NCBI RefSeq assembly: GCF_030272615.1
Contig: NC_081408.1
Coordinates: 607,211,673 to 607,275,672 of the forward strand
From: Cryptomeria japonica
Taxonomy: Eukaryota; Streptophyta; Pinopsida; Cupressales; Cupressaceae
DNA: 64,000 nt
Direction of reading: 5' to 3'
Positions 12,701-24,783 of this stretch are shown piece by piece (position 1 is the stretch's first letter; every line of letters starts with the position of its first letter). The position numbers were made by a program, and so were the translations under genes. The notes below the pieces were generated by a model. That model made no database searches. It was given only the letters and a program-made list of their open reading frames with translations, and was not told the origin of the DNA.

Positions 12701-13716
12701 TAGCACTTTCCTAAGAAATTATTAGAACCCCTTCCTGGTGCATTTAATCTTCCTCTACCTCCCAGTCTCCTACCTATAAAACTTCCCCTTGAATCACCAT
12801 TAGGCTCTTGGTTTGTATTCTTCTCACCTGGGTCCTTTTGTGGTCCTCTTCCACTATGATTTCCTCTACCTCTAAAATTTATTCCCCTACCTCTTCCTTG
12901 TTGTTCTTGTTCTCTCTCAATCTTTTCTTCTTCCTTAAAAGCAATTTAGTAGCATTCTTCCATGGTTATTGGGGTGGCAAAGCTCAATTCATCTTATATA
13001 TTGAATCTTGGCCCCATTAAGATATCTTGCAATCTTCTCCACCTCATCTTCATGGTGTCTGGATCTCAAAGTCAGTTTGTGGAATTCTTTAGTATTGGAC
13101 ATAACATCCATGTCCTTTTTCTTTATATTTTGATGTTTCCTAAATGTCTTCATAGCATTACCAACTGGTAGGAACTGAGCCTTGAGTTGTGAGACCATTA
13201 TGTCCCATGACACTATCTTTATTTTACCTTCTTTCACCCTCTCTTCTTGAACAAAATTACACCAAGTGAGTGTTGGACCTTTCAGCCTTGTTTTGGCATA
13301 CCTTCCCTTCTTCGTATCCTCTACCTCCTCAAATTCAAAGAAATTGTCAAGTGCATCTATCCATGATAGGAGCTCTTCACTATCTCATTTTCTCCATACA
13401 TGGGCACTTCAACCTTCACCATGGAGACATTATCCCCTTTCACAACCTTGAGTATTCTTATCATTCTCAACTCTTTAGGGTCCATTGGTGGCTCTAGCAC
13501 TTGCTGACCCACACCTGGAGGGCTGTTACCATCACTCCCTTTGTCTTCCTCATCACTTTGGTCACCACTGACCATTCCTCTTCTTTAATTCTTCTCCAAA
13601 TTTGTTAACTGGGCCAAGGTTGCCTCTTGAGATTCTTTGAAAAAGCTTTCCATCGAAAGCAGTTGATCTTTCAATTCCTGAATCTCTTGAGTTATAGAAT
13701 AAAATTTTGGAGGCAT
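12640..13716 (-). pseudogene. gag: Ty3/gypsy gag with zinc knuckle, broken
   Basis: The start Met at 13716 opens MPPKFYSITQEIQELKDQLL, a coiled coil typical of this type of gag. A capsid-like part follows (13575-12989), including PMYGENEIVKSSYHG and VEKIARYLNG. A CCHC knuckle, CYNCNQIGHPTWNC, lies near 12705-12662. Stops and frame changes break the reading frame, for example after LTNLEKN. The gene sits directly upstream of pol in the same orientation. The start follows the primer site by about 60 bases, the expected layout. Confidence 0.75.
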
Positions 13717-13774
13717 CTTGGACTTCAACTTACTTGCACCTAGTTTCATTCACTTCTTCCTCTTGATATATAAT

Positions 13775-13791
13775 CATTCTCTGATACCACT
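13775..13791 (-). other. Primer binding site of the gypsy element
   Basis: The minus strand reads GCATCA (LTR end), then AGTGGTATCAGAGAATG, a tRNA-iMet type site. It fixes the LTR/internal boundary at 13791/13792. Confidence 0.8.
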
Positions 13792-14079
13792 TGATGCAAC
13801 AGAGGGTGGAAACTATCATTCAATCACCAATCACCTATCCTTGTCATAAGGTCTTTTGTCTTAACAGACAACAAAAAATTTCCTAACCTAGCACATGAGG
13901 ATGCTAGGTCTATCTTTGAAGAGATTAAATCCCCTATCCATCCTCTACTAAAGAACCTAATTCTACCACGATATTAACCCCAAAATGACCCATTCCACTT
14001 GGTAGTAATTTACAGTAAGGTGGAATGGTAATCATTTACATCTTAGACTGTCAACCTCACATACCACATGGGTTCAAAT
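13792..14079 (-). repeat. Gypsy 5' LTR, first part, split by an insertion
   Basis: It starts tgatgcaaca next to the primer site and runs until 14079, where the element at 14080-19590 begins. Its last five bases, caaat, are the target duplication and reappear at 19591. The LTR should continue at 19596, but I could not locate its far end because the partner LTR is not in the window. Confidence 0.7.
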
Positions 14080-14888
14080 TGTTGGCAAATGCACACTCCA
14101 ATGAGATATTGTAGGTGATTGCAGGTTTTGTCATTGATGGCAACCTTACAATCCTATGATGTCGACAAGATAATTTACTAGCACTAGCAAGATCAGACTT
14201 TACACCAGCACATAAACCACCAACACCGGCAGTAAAAGGAAGCATATCGGCACAGAGGCCGACAAGAATTTTGTTTGTAATATATTTTGTTAATTATTGT
14301 AAAATCATTGTAAGCCGACTTGGCAAGTTGTAAAATGACTCATATATATAAGAGATCATTGTAGAACATTTTGTAATAGAAAAAAATATATATATAGGCA
14401 AAATAAGGCATACCTATTATGCAAATTATAGGTTAAGGGTTTATGTATGAAGCAGAGCTATAAACCGATACTGGATCTGGCATAGTAGATGCTACTTTGA
14501 AGTAGCACATGATATTGGATTTATATAATCCATTTTGTAAGTCAGTGAGACTTCCCATTTTGTAATTGAGTAGTGAGCTCTAGGCACTTGGCCTTCCTGC
14601 ATGTGCAGGCCCCTATTGTAGCAGTAATATTCTCTTATTGGGTAGTAAGTGAATATTGTGGGTCACAAATCCCACCGAGGTTTTTCTCACATTGGGTTTC
14701 CTCATTAAACTATTGTGTTATGGTGTGTTTTTTTATGTGGTTGCTGTTATTTCTATTTATTGCATTATTTCTTGTTTACCGGTATACAGTATTAATATGT
14801 TCTACATGTTTTAAGTTAAGAAAATCTTATAACCGGTTGGATACTGATTCACCCCCCCCCCCTCTCAGTATCTGTGGGAATCCTAACA
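14080..14888 (+). repeat. 5' LTR of the extra-ORF element
   Basis: It runs from tgttggcaaatg to ggaatcctaaca. A TATA-like run, tatatataagag, near 14343 is the probable promoter. A C-run of about thirteen bases lies near 14850, before ctctcagtatctg. This C-run motif recurs in inverted form in the solo LTR at 62675-63812 and at the 47214 and 53069 LTR ends. Confidence 0.9.
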
Positions 14889-14890
14889 AT

Positions 14891-14902
14891 TGGTATTAGA
14901 GC
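14891..14902 (+). other. Primer binding site
   Basis: TGGTATTAGAGC lies two bases after the LTR end. It is one mismatch from the tRNA-iMet site TGGTATCAGAGC. Confidence 0.8.
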
Positions 14903-14959
14903 TTGGTCCTCTATTTTCAGAAGCCTAATAGCTTGAGGAAGATCTTGACACTGGTAGAG

Positions 14960-16072
14960 ATGGAAAACTTGATGAAGCAATTAGACGCAACTCTCTCAGA
15001 CTATGATGCAAAAAAATTGAAAAATATCAAACTTGAAGATGATCTGAAAGCTGGATAGGATATTATTCAAGCACTTCAAGAAAATCTTACCATTACAAGA
15101 AACAAGAGAAGAGAACTTTGTGAAAAGATGCAAAATGAGAATGATGAAAAGGAAACTCTTAGTGATCTGATGAATAAGCTGAAACAAGAAAACATGACAA
15201 CAAAGAATGAGATGCAAGATATGACTATGAGATTTTGTAAAGAAATTGAAGATAGAAAGAAGAATGAAGAAGACTTGACTAGAAGACTTAATGATGTTGC
15301 AAATGAAAATACAAGACTTAGTTATGAAAATGATATGTTGAAGATAGATCTAATGCATGCACATAATGACTCAAATGAACTCATGAGACAAAAAGGTATC
15401 TTGGAAGGAGAACTGGCTGCTGCAAATCAGCATAAAGAAAAATTCAAGAAAAGCTCAGAAGAACTTGGTGACTTGTTGAAGAATCAGAAACCTAATGGTG
15501 ACACTAATGGTCTTGGCTTTGAAGCTGGTGAAAGCTCTAGTACTGCAAACACACAGGATCATGGAAAACCGGTAAGACAACCTACTGCTTATAAATTTAA
15601 TGGTAAATTCTTTAATAGTAACAAGTATGGTCATAGAGAAAATCAATGTAGATCTAGAAATTATCAGAATACCAATACACCCACCGGTCAATGTTCAAAA
15701 TACAACAAAGTTGGTCATAATTCTGAAAATTACAGAATGAATGTAAGATGTTATGTTTGTGGAAGATTTGGACACTTATCTAATCAATGCAGAACACAAA
15801 CTAGCATAGGATATGGAAAAGCTATTTAGAAAAATAATGTGAATTGTTATGCCTGTAACAAGATTAGACATATTGCAAAATTTTGTAGAAGCAAGTCCTC
15901 ACCGATAAATAACAAAGGTCCTAGTTTGAAAGGTAAAGAAAAGGTTGAAGAAGTAAAGCAAGAATTCTCAAAACAATGGATTAGGAAATCAAATCTAAAT
16001 GGTGATAGGAACACTCCTCCACCAGCAGAACAAAGCTACACTCCACCGGTAGGAGACTCTTCATCTAACTGA
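14960..16072 (+). pseudogene. gag: Coiled-coil/CCHC gag-like ORF with TAG stops
   Basis: One frame runs 371 codons from MENLMKQLDATLSDYDAKKL, with TAG stops at 15056 and 15827. Residues 1 to about 185 are an almost unbroken charged coiled coil (KLKQENMTTKNEMQDMTMRF). A linker with LLKNQK...GLGFEAGESS resembles the gag at 7060-7140. Knuckles follow: a degenerate CSKYNKVGHNSENY, an intact CYVCGRFGHLSNQC at about 15746-15787, and CYACNKIRHIAKFC at about 15845 with the knuckle Gly changed to Arg. The usual copia gag N-terminal domain is absent. It presumably once bound element RNA; structural gag function without that domain is uncertain. Confidence 0.72.
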
Positions 16073-16378
16073 AGAAAATTCCCTTGAGGGTTTAGCAATC
16101 AAAAGTGAAACATGCTATTATTCCCTCGGTTGAAGGTGAGAAGTTAAAATTACTTCTATACCGACAGATAAGTTAAGTCATCACTTAACTAGCAAGCATT
16201 AAATGTGGTGGTTGGCAAAAATAACATTATAAATCAGTGTTTTAGGCTCCATTTTCATTTCACCGAGCATTCAAACAATCAAAGAGCGTGAAAATTCCTG
16301 AGAAAAGACATTTCGAGCAAAGAAGCAAAGCAATTCAGCAAGCAACCTTTCCTAAGGCAGATAAAGGTATTTATAATC
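16073..16378 (+). promoter_or_regulatory. Promoter-like spacer before the second ORF
   Basis: There are no codons of note in this 306-base gap. A TATA-like motif, aacattataaatcag, lies near 16226, about 150 bases before the ATG at 16379. The ATG context aatcATGGCTTC is good for plants. The layout looks like a promoter plus 5' leader, so the downstream ORF may once have had its own transcript. This is inference from position and motif only. Confidence 0.4.
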
Positions 16379-18532
16379 ATGGCTTCTTCATCTATTCCCA
16401 AATTCATAGCAAACCCTACTATAGTCAAAGTGATTAAATGCCCTAGACTCCTATTCCAGTTAGTTCCCAAAATTGCTAAGAAGGATGATAATGTTGGTGC
16501 ATTTTCTCAAATCCCCAAAGGAGTAGTTTTTGTAGAAGACCCTAGAATGTACATTCATTATCACATAGAAGAATTAGGTGATGAGGAAATCAAGAGCATG
16601 TATAAGACTATAATTTGTGATGATTCTGGTAATGTGAAACCTGAACATAAAATAGTTGAAGGCCTAGGATTCACTGAAATTCTCAGTATTCTAGAATTTC
16701 CTAAGGATGTTATAAGGATAGTTCTAAGCAGGGTTCATGGTGAATTCTTCTGGTTGGACTCAGCTCACAAAATTACAAAAGAGGCACTAAAGGTTGTGAC
16801 AGGGTTACCTTCCACCAGTAACAGACCTGATAAGACAAAGAAGGTCTCAAATGACCTGGTGATGAACCTAACAGGTGCAACATCTGACAAGAGATCTTTA
16901 AGAGTGAATGATGTAACCGACATCAATGTCAGATTCATTAGCATGATTTTAGGCTACAAAACCACACATGCAAATAGGTTAAACTCAGTCTCTAGCCTAT
17001 GCATAAAGAGTGCCTATGAAATGATCAAGGATAATGCAAAAATATATGTGTGTGAATGGTTGAAAGATGAGCTTATTGATAATCTTGGAAAAGTTAAGAA
17101 AGACAAAAAGGGGACATTTAGATATGGAAACCTACTTGTCTATTTAATGTTGCACATAACAAAATAGGTGCCCGGTATCGGTAATAAGAATCTTGGTTTT
17201 GATATACCAGCAGGCAAACAATTGTCTGATTTACTAAATAACATGGGTGAAAATAGAGAAAAGAATATAAATGAGTACTTTCAAGCATTGAAGGCCCAGA
17301 TGAATACTAGAGTCAGACTTTCACAAGCAATTGTAAATAAGTATAAGGATGAAATGTGCTTTGTTATTAAGAAGGATTAGATTTGGATGGAGGAAGTTAT
17401 CCCAAGAATCATTTGGGTTACTGAAATGGGTTATGAAACTGATGACCACATAATTGAAACACATACAAAAGCCCTTCTGGAAGCACCCAAGGAACCTAAA
17501 GAAGAGGTATTTGGTAGTGCCGAGACTATTAAGAATCAAATTCAATCTAAGAAAAGGGTAAAGAAGGTAGAAGCAAAAGTAAGAAGAGGATCTAGGCAAG
17601 CAAAGGCTATCAAAGAAGATGTACTTAAACAAACTGGTATCACTGAAGATGAGTTAGAAACACTACAGCTAGAAACTCACCTTTCACCGGTAGCAACTTC
17701 TTTGGAAAGTGATATGCCAGCTACATTTAAAAGAGTTGTGAGGAAAAGAGAACCTTCACCGGTATCTACACCTTCTCCTAGAAGAACTAGACAGAAACAA
17801 CAGGTAGTAAGGTGCCCATCTAAGAAGATAACAGATTGTAGCTCACAGGCTTACAAGGCAATAGATGATACCATTCCAATTTTGAAAATGATAGCACCAA
17901 AATGTAATTTAGATAATAAAGATTCTTTGAGTCAACTTGACACTTTGTCTAAGTATATTACTGAAAACACTATGATAGTTGAACAAATAAAAGAGGAAGC
18001 ATTCAAGGAGAGATTAGAGAAGGAAAAACACAAATTCTTTGAGGAAGAAATAAAGAAGTGTACAAGGCAACTTGACACACTTCTACTGGAACTATGTAGC
18101 ACATTGAAGGAATTTAAAACTTTGTACAGGGATACATGAAAAACTAACTTTTTGACAGTTGATATAGACAAGAAAATCAGCAAGATACAGGAGGAAATAA
18201 ATCAACTAGCTGATAATTTCATTAATTCATCTGATTCATTATCAGTTTTTTAGTAGAAAATAACAGGTTTTGAGGAAGAACTACTAAAGTTGGAAAGAGA
18301 CAAAGAAAGAATAAAAGGAAAGGCTAAAGATCTACAATGGAGACCTAGTCCAAAATTGGATTACCTCACCTCCTTCAGAAAAGAAATATCTGATGCTTTG
18401 ATTCAAGGACAAAAAACACCGGCAGAGCAAATGCAACACCTCACCGGTATAGTTCAGAGGACTGAGGCCGCAATAAAAGACAACAAAAAGTTCATTGAGA
18501 GCTTGAATCTAGTTTTGGTAGATCTTTTTTAG
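16379..18532 (+). pseudogene. Unrecognised extra ORF of an LTR element, 717 codons with stops
   Basis: One frame runs from MASSSIPKFIANPTIVKVIK to SLNLVLVDLF, broken at TAG 17165, TAG 17378, TGA 18137 and TAG-TAG 18251-18256. There is no frameshift, so the product would be about 717 residues. Residues 1 to about 340 look globular (GEFFWLDSAHKITKEALKVV; CIKSAYEMIKD; EEVIPRIIWVTEMGYETDD). Residues 370-490 are basic and low in complexity (KKRVKKVEAKVRRGSRQAK). The rest is coiled coil. I recognise no enzymatic motif, protease, RT, integrase or envelope-like signal peptide. The HGEFFWLD...ITKEAL...TGLP stretch faintly recalls plant mobile domain (PMD) proteins, which I cannot confirm. A captured host gene or an element-specific accessory protein are both possible. 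Confidence 0.6.
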
Positions 18533-18783
18533 ATTGTAATCAACTGGTTACAAGGATGAAATAGGAAACTACACTCAATTGACACTTTGACAACCCTTGT
18601 CATTGATGCCAAAGGGGGAGTAGTGGAATGAGAAAAATAACTAGCAAATGACTCATCAGCTCAGGGGGAGCACATATTCTATTGGTACACAAATTTTTTG
18701 TAAGACAATTCCGAGAGATTCTTTTGGATAACAATTTTTGGATTTTTCTCATGAGTGTTGCCATCAATGCCAAAGGGGGAGAT
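18533..18783 (+). other. 3' untranslated part with duplicated polypurine tract
   Basis: The motif cattgatgccaaagggggag occurs at about 18601-18620, and a near copy (catcaatgccaaagggggag) directly precedes the 3' LTR at 18784. The second copy is the working polypurine tract by position (18772-18783). The first looks like an ancestral or decoy copy. Confidence 0.75.
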
Positions 18784-19590
18784 TGTTGGCAAATGCACAC
18801 TCCAATGAGATATTTTAGGTGATTGAAGGTTTTTTCATTGATGGCAACCTTACAATCCTATGACATCGACAAGACAATTTAACGGCACTAGCAAGATCAG
18901 ACTTTACACTGGCACACAGACCACTGGCATCGATAGTAAAAGGAAGCATACTGACACAAAAGCCAACAAGAATTTTGTTTGTAATATATTTTGTTAATTA
19001 TTGTAAAATTATCGTAAGCCGACATGGCAAGTTGTAAAATGACTCATATATATAAGAGATCATTGTAGAACATTTTGTAATAGAAAAAAGAAAATATATA
19101 GGTGAAATAAGGCAAACCTATTATGCGAATTATAGGTTAAGGGTTTATGTATGAAGCAGAGCTATAAACCCATACTAGATCTGGCATAGTAGATGCTACT
19201 TTGAAGCAGTACAAGACATTGGATTTATATAATCCATTTTGTAAGTCAGTGAGACTTCCCATTTTGTAATTGAGCAGTGAGCTCTAGGCACTTGGCCTTC
19301 TTGCATGTGCAGGCCCCTATTGTAGCAGTAATATTCTCTTATTGGGCAGTAAGTGAATATTGTGGGTCACAAATCCCACCGAGGTTTTTCTCACACTGGT
19401 TTTCCTTGTTAAACTACTGTGTTATGGTGTGTTTTTCATGTGGTTGTTGTTATCTCTATTTATTGCATTATTTCTTGTTTACCGGTATACAGTATTAATA
19501 TGTTCTACATGTTTTAAGTTAAGAAAATCTTATAACCAGTTAGATACTGATTCACCCCCCCCCCTCTCAATATCTGTGGGAATCCTAACA
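18784..19590 (+). repeat. 3' LTR of the extra-ORF element
   Basis: It runs tgttggcaaatg to ggaatcctaaca and is followed by the target duplication caaat. It matches the 5' LTR end to end with scattered substitutions and a shorter C-run near 19554. Confidence 0.9.
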
Positions 19591-19595
19591 CAAAT

Positions 19596-22006
19596 ACTTC
19601 TTGTCACATAAATGACAGGAGCTTCTATCTTCCTTACCACCCAAACTTCTGTAGACTCAAAATAACACTAATCCATGACACGATTAACCAACCTCAAATT
19701 TAGATCAGAATCAAATGATATAGGTCATACAAAACCAAAGAGAAGAATATGAAAATAAATAGTTTTAGTAGCAGAAAATGAATAGTTTCTATCTGTTCTC
19801 CCTTTAATCTTTCAACAAAAGTATAACCTCCAACAACTTCTGCCTCATAGCTTCTGAGGCATATAAAACATAAAAAATATGGATACCAATAGTCACAGTA
19901 TGACTGTTGGTTTTCTAGTTACCACTGTTTAAGCATTTTTTCCCCTTTTATTATCATTGACACAAAAACGACTCTACAAGAAACATAATTTAGGAAATAC
20001 AAAACGGTCACCATGGACCTTTATTGAAACCAAAACAAATAAATCAAAACCCCTAAAACTTCTTAGTCACACTTAAGCTAAAATGATGTCAAGTTGGTGC
20101 TCCTAAACCGAAAACATAAATATATACGCCTTTATTCTATTTCCATGTAGTGTATGCATGTAGTCTAGAGATGGCGTGTGTCCTTGGTACACATGAATAA
20201 TGGATGGGGCTTCTAAGGAAAGTCATGTGTGAATAAAGATTAATAAATTAAGGCTAAATTTTTTTAGTGAGGGGGTTCGGGATAAAATATTTAATATAAT
20301 TTTCTTTTAAATGTATTCATTGTATACTTGGAAGGATCGTAAATGGGTCACTTGTTTCTCTGAAGGCAATAGTCCAAAATTTGAGGTGGGATTCAATTAG
20401 GAATGTACTCTTTTCTCAAAAAATATTAATGTTAGTGTAGTTCTAACAGGAATTGTAATCTTGAGAAGAGAATGGTTTAGGGTGATCAATGGACTGTCCC
20501 TATTTAAGTCTTTGGCTAGAGCATTATGCTCCCTATCATATTTAATGGATAGATGCTCATTCTATTTGATGGATGGATGTTCATCTTGTTTGATATATGG
20601 ATGCCTATCCCATTTTATTGATATATGAATAATTGAGCATAAAAATAAATGAACATTTGTTTATTAAGAAAAATTAATAACATAAAAAAAAATCTAGTTT
20701 TGGGGTGTATTATGGAAGGGTTGTTACAATAGAGTTGTAGAAGAATTGCCTCCTAATCATGTTGTCATATCAAAAGAGAAATTGGATGCTATAGATAAAA
20801 TCAAAGATAAGGCAAAATTATTTAATGTTATAATTAATACTTTGATCAATAAGGGAGAATAATTTATCAAGATAACCATTGGAAGGTATTAAACAGTTGC
20901 ATAAAGGTAGAAGTGTGCCAAAAAAATGGAGTATTATGAAATAAAAATGATCCAAAATGATATAGAACTAAGTGAATTATGGATATCCAACAAATACGTG
21001 ATGAATGATTTCTCAAAGAATATATTTCTTTGGGGGAAGAAATCCCAAAGCGAAAGGAATGGGAAATGTTGCTAAGTATCAATAAGGACAAAGTAAATGA
21101 ATGTTTCAATCAACTAGAAAGTATATCCAACATGATGTCTAGGAGACATTAGGGATAAATACATCACACTTGAATAAATACTCTCACTTAGGACTACACC
21201 AAAGGTGATAATTTGACCAATGGATATTAAGAGGAAAGTAAGTTTAAAATTCATTTCAAAGAAGTAATGAAGGATCCTATTACTCATGTAAGGAACGAAT
21301 AGATGAAAGATATGATGAGGCTAAGGGATACTATCAAAAGGTATTATAGAGATATCAAGAATAGAAAAATAGATAATGAAAAGGTGTTAGAGATATATGC
21401 ATATAAGAAAGCTTACTTGAAATTATCACAAGATGTCCCTAGGGATAGATAACACAAGTTATCCCACTTTGCTAAGTTGTGTATTATTTTCCAAATCTTA
21501 CTAGTCAGATTGTGGATAGTTCATATGGGCTTTTGAGACCCTCATTTCCCTCTCTATGGGAAATTGGATTCTTTCACGCAACTTTTCTAGTTTTTTATTA
21601 GAGCCTAAAAACTTTGGAATTGGATTCCAAACATTTTTAGTCTTTTTGGGCTGAAGTGTTTTTCTTGGTATATGGTTATTTCAATAGATTGACCTCATAT
21701 CCTATACAAGTTAAACTAGGTATGACATTCTTTTAGGGTGGATATTCTCTTTAGCATATGGAAAGATAAAAATTCTAGAATTTTTTCTCATAGCTTTGTT
21801 GATTAAAGTTTCTCTAGAAGTAGCCTAGCTTCAAGTTTTTCTTGAAAACTAAGGAAATTCATAGTGTGTTGTGGCTAGAGTCCCCTTATAATGCCCCTCT
21901 AAGGAAGGTCCTAGAGGAATTACAACTAACAAACTAAAAATAAAATAGAAATAACTTTTTTTTGAAACATATACATTATATCTTTTAACAAAACATATAA
22001 ATAACA
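19596..22006. other. Gene-free stretch: gypsy LTR remainder, then old decayed DNA
   Basis: By the target duplication logic, the first part continues the split gypsy LTR, end unknown. Near 20535-20640 there are about four degenerate copies of a roughly 25-base phrase around atggatggatgttcatc. From 20740 to 21450 the plus strand has short open pieces (ELPPNHVVISKEKLDAIDKI; RDTIKRYYRDIKNRKIDNEK) with charged residues. They may be remains of an old coding sequence, but I cannot place them in a family. Nothing else is supportable. Confidence 0.4.
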
Positions 22007-22338
22007 TATTGGCCTAGCTTGTTGTTGTGTCAAAAAATTGATCTATCAATGCCCAATACAAACTGTAGAGTATGGATCACATAGGAGGTAGTTAGTCCCT
22101 TGTCATGAATCCCGAGGGGAGCATTGACCATTTTTCCAACAACCTCCCCATCAACGTTACCTGAGGGGATTCGAACCCATGACCTAATGCTTTGATACCA
22201 TTTGTTGGCCCAAGTTGTCATTGCCTCAAAAGACCGATCTATCAATGCTCAATACAAGCTATAGAGATATGGATCACACAGGAGGCGATTAGTAGCTTTT
22301 CATGAATCTTGAGGGGACCGCTAACCATTTTGCTAACA
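22007..22338 (-). mobile_element. TRIM element (miniature LTR retrotransposon), copy 1
   Basis: Two direct repeats of about 135 bases (22007-22141 and 22203-22338) flank a 61-base core. On the minus strand the core starts TGGTATCAAAGC, a one-mismatch tRNA-iMet primer site at 22200-22189, and ends in the purine tract GATGGGGAGGT before the second LTR. The right-hand repeat has TG...CA ends; the left one begins TA. Flanks taaca (22002-22006) and taacc (22339-22343) are a 4/5 target duplication. There is no coding capacity. It is the same family as 29492-29851, in opposite orientation. Confidence 0.85.
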
Positions 22339-22343
22339 TAACC

Positions 22344-24736
22344 ATTACAATGCACATGTAGAAGATAAAAGTACATTTAGAACCATGTCCTCTATGGGTT
22401 CTCTAATATCACTACTATGCAATCCATCTAAACATGAAATGGAATACATAATTCATTAATGAAACAACTATGACATTACATAACCTAAAAAAATTTTACA
22501 TCTACAACTATGTTCATTTTAAGCACCAAACCAAATGTTCCTATGATAACCTTTCAACATGAAATAAGATAGGACATACAATCACATATGAGTAATCGGT
22601 GCCTACAATGATCTACTTAAATGCTATTGTATCATTGAAATGAATACAATTACATCAATCTAAATTACATCAACCTCCTTATGGAGTGTTCAAGATGATC
22701 AATAACATTAGAGTTACAATGCTACTCAATGATACATAACATAAACTAATTACAATTATTGTATAACTTGCAACTTTAATAAAAAGGTACTAGAATTCAA
22801 AGAAGACAAGATCCTCCCAAATGCACATGAACAAGCCACCAGTCCCTGATGGAGGTTGGTAAAACCACCTGACCATGTGGAACCCTTAGGTCCTCTACAC
22901 CATGATCAAGAGATAGAAACAAGACCCCAAACACACAAGAAAATAAGGAAGGGAAAAATATCTACTCTGAAGTACAACACCAACATTCAAGGGAACATAA
23001 GGTATACACAAGTATAAAGCACATATAGGAAAAAATATGAAACATGACAAGGATCCACCAAAGGCTACTACTCATAACCACATGGAATATGATACTATAA
23101 TACAAGAAGGAAAGCATATCATTTCATATCCTCAACATTATACCTTGGTATCCTTGCTAGTTGACATCTCATGTGGAACCAAACAATCCTATCATGAAGA
23201 CAAGGAGGTTCGATTATGACTGATTGATGCCCCTTAGATGTCAAGGCCTTATCAATCCAGACATTAGTTTGTACAAGCACTCAAGGCCATGGGTGGGGCA
23301 CTATATTATCCTTTTAATATATTTTACCCTAGTGCTTTAATATGATTATCACTTGATTAAGAAACTCTCCAATGAGTTACCCTCACAGCCACTTTAGGGC
23401 CCCAACTACCATTGAGAGCCATTGTCCTATAATGAATCTAGATACCCATACCCTAGAGTTTAGTTAAATTACCATATAGTATTAAGGACATAGAAATCTC
23501 ATATATAACATTCGTGAATCAAAAAATCAGCAATTGAAACACATAGTCATACATATAGACCTTTCTAGGCCTTAACATCAAGGATTCAACCATGAAACCT
23601 CTTCCAAATGTAGAATCAATTAAATTATTTCACAAAAAAAATAAGAATGAGAATATGGTAACAAATAAATACAAATAAGATCAAACAAATGCAAAAACAC
23701 ATGATTGACAGGGTATAGGGCCTAATTGAGCCTTTGGGACAACTCAAGGACAAAAACATGTCCAAACAACAAATACCGAACCGAGAACTGCAAATACAAA
23801 ATGGGAACAACAAATGTAAAATTTAATGCTAAAAATGTGAAATAAATTGATAACAAATGTGAAAATCTGACTGACAATTGTGAAAATCAATTTACAGTTG
23901 CAAGAATCAATTCACAATTGTGAGAATCAAGATTTGGGTTAACTTGGGGCATCCAATTAGGAAAATAGATGGCATAAGACAAAAAATCAGAGAAAGGCCC
24001 ATTTGAGGGGTACCTAATTATCTACTATAAAATCAATCAAATAATTTACAATATCATTCTATAAGGATCTAGATCATAAAATACATGAGCAACCCCAATT
24101 TTCTCAATTAATATAAGTGCATTTCAAACAAAAACTACCAATTCCAAACTGAAAAATGGAAGTGACTTTAAGATTGATACAAATTATCATAAAAGAATCA
24201 TATTTCCATTTCCAAACAATAAATTAAATTGATAAAAAAAATGAAGAAGAATCCTACCTCGAAACTCCAACCTACACCTCTTAGAACAACAAAAAATCCA
24301 ACTAGTAAATAAATCAAACCCAAGCAATCCAATCTCCAATTCCAAGCCTCAATCCAATCCAAGCATTCCCAACCAAAAATATCCACAAAATTCATCCCAA
24401 AAATTGCAGGAAGGAAGCCCAAAAATCTTTGAACTCAAACAATATAATTTCTTTCCAAAACATGTATGGGAATGAAAAACCAATTAGACCAAACCAAAAC
24501 AAAATCATAACATTAACAAACAATCAATTGTTTAGTAAATAATTTATTAATTAATTCCTCAAATTACAACCAACTCCCACTAAAAATATTATTTATTTAT
24601 TTAATAATCAATCACCCCCACAAAACATAAAATAGGTATGATTATGTTTATTTATTTACTAACTCCACCACAAATAAATACACTTGCACATAATATCTAG
24701 TGCTCATACAAATGCATAAATATACTCAATAAATAC

Positions 24737-24783
<47 letters not shown>

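Larger units (their letters stand above)
14080..19590 (+). mobile_element. Complete non-autonomous LTR retrotransposon with an extra ORF
   Basis: Two LTRs (14080-14888 and 18784-19590) are flanked by perfect 5-bp target duplications caaat (14075-14079 and 19591-19595). The internal region has a primer site at 14891, a gag-like coiled-coil/CCHC ORF (14960-16072), a second long ORF (16379-18532) and a polypurine tract at 18772. No protease, integrase, RT or RNase H is recognisable in any frame, so replication must have been supplied in trans. The LTRs have visibly diverged: about 20 differences in the first 190 bases by eye, fewer later. The insertion is therefore not recent. It sits in the LTR of the gypsy element to its left. 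Confidence 0.92.

Noticed and set aside
14846-14860. C-run and G-runs near LTR ends as telomeric or regulatory repeats
   Set aside because: They recur at the same place near the ends of several related LTRs and are part of the LTR end design; run length varies as expected for slippage.
22142-22202. tRNA gene or SINE, because of gggttcgaatcccc and a TGGTATCAAAGC box on the minus strand
   Set aside because: The sequence lies between two direct repeats with LTR-type ends, next to a purine tract. A primer site of a TRIM explains it better, and no cloverleaf can be drawn.
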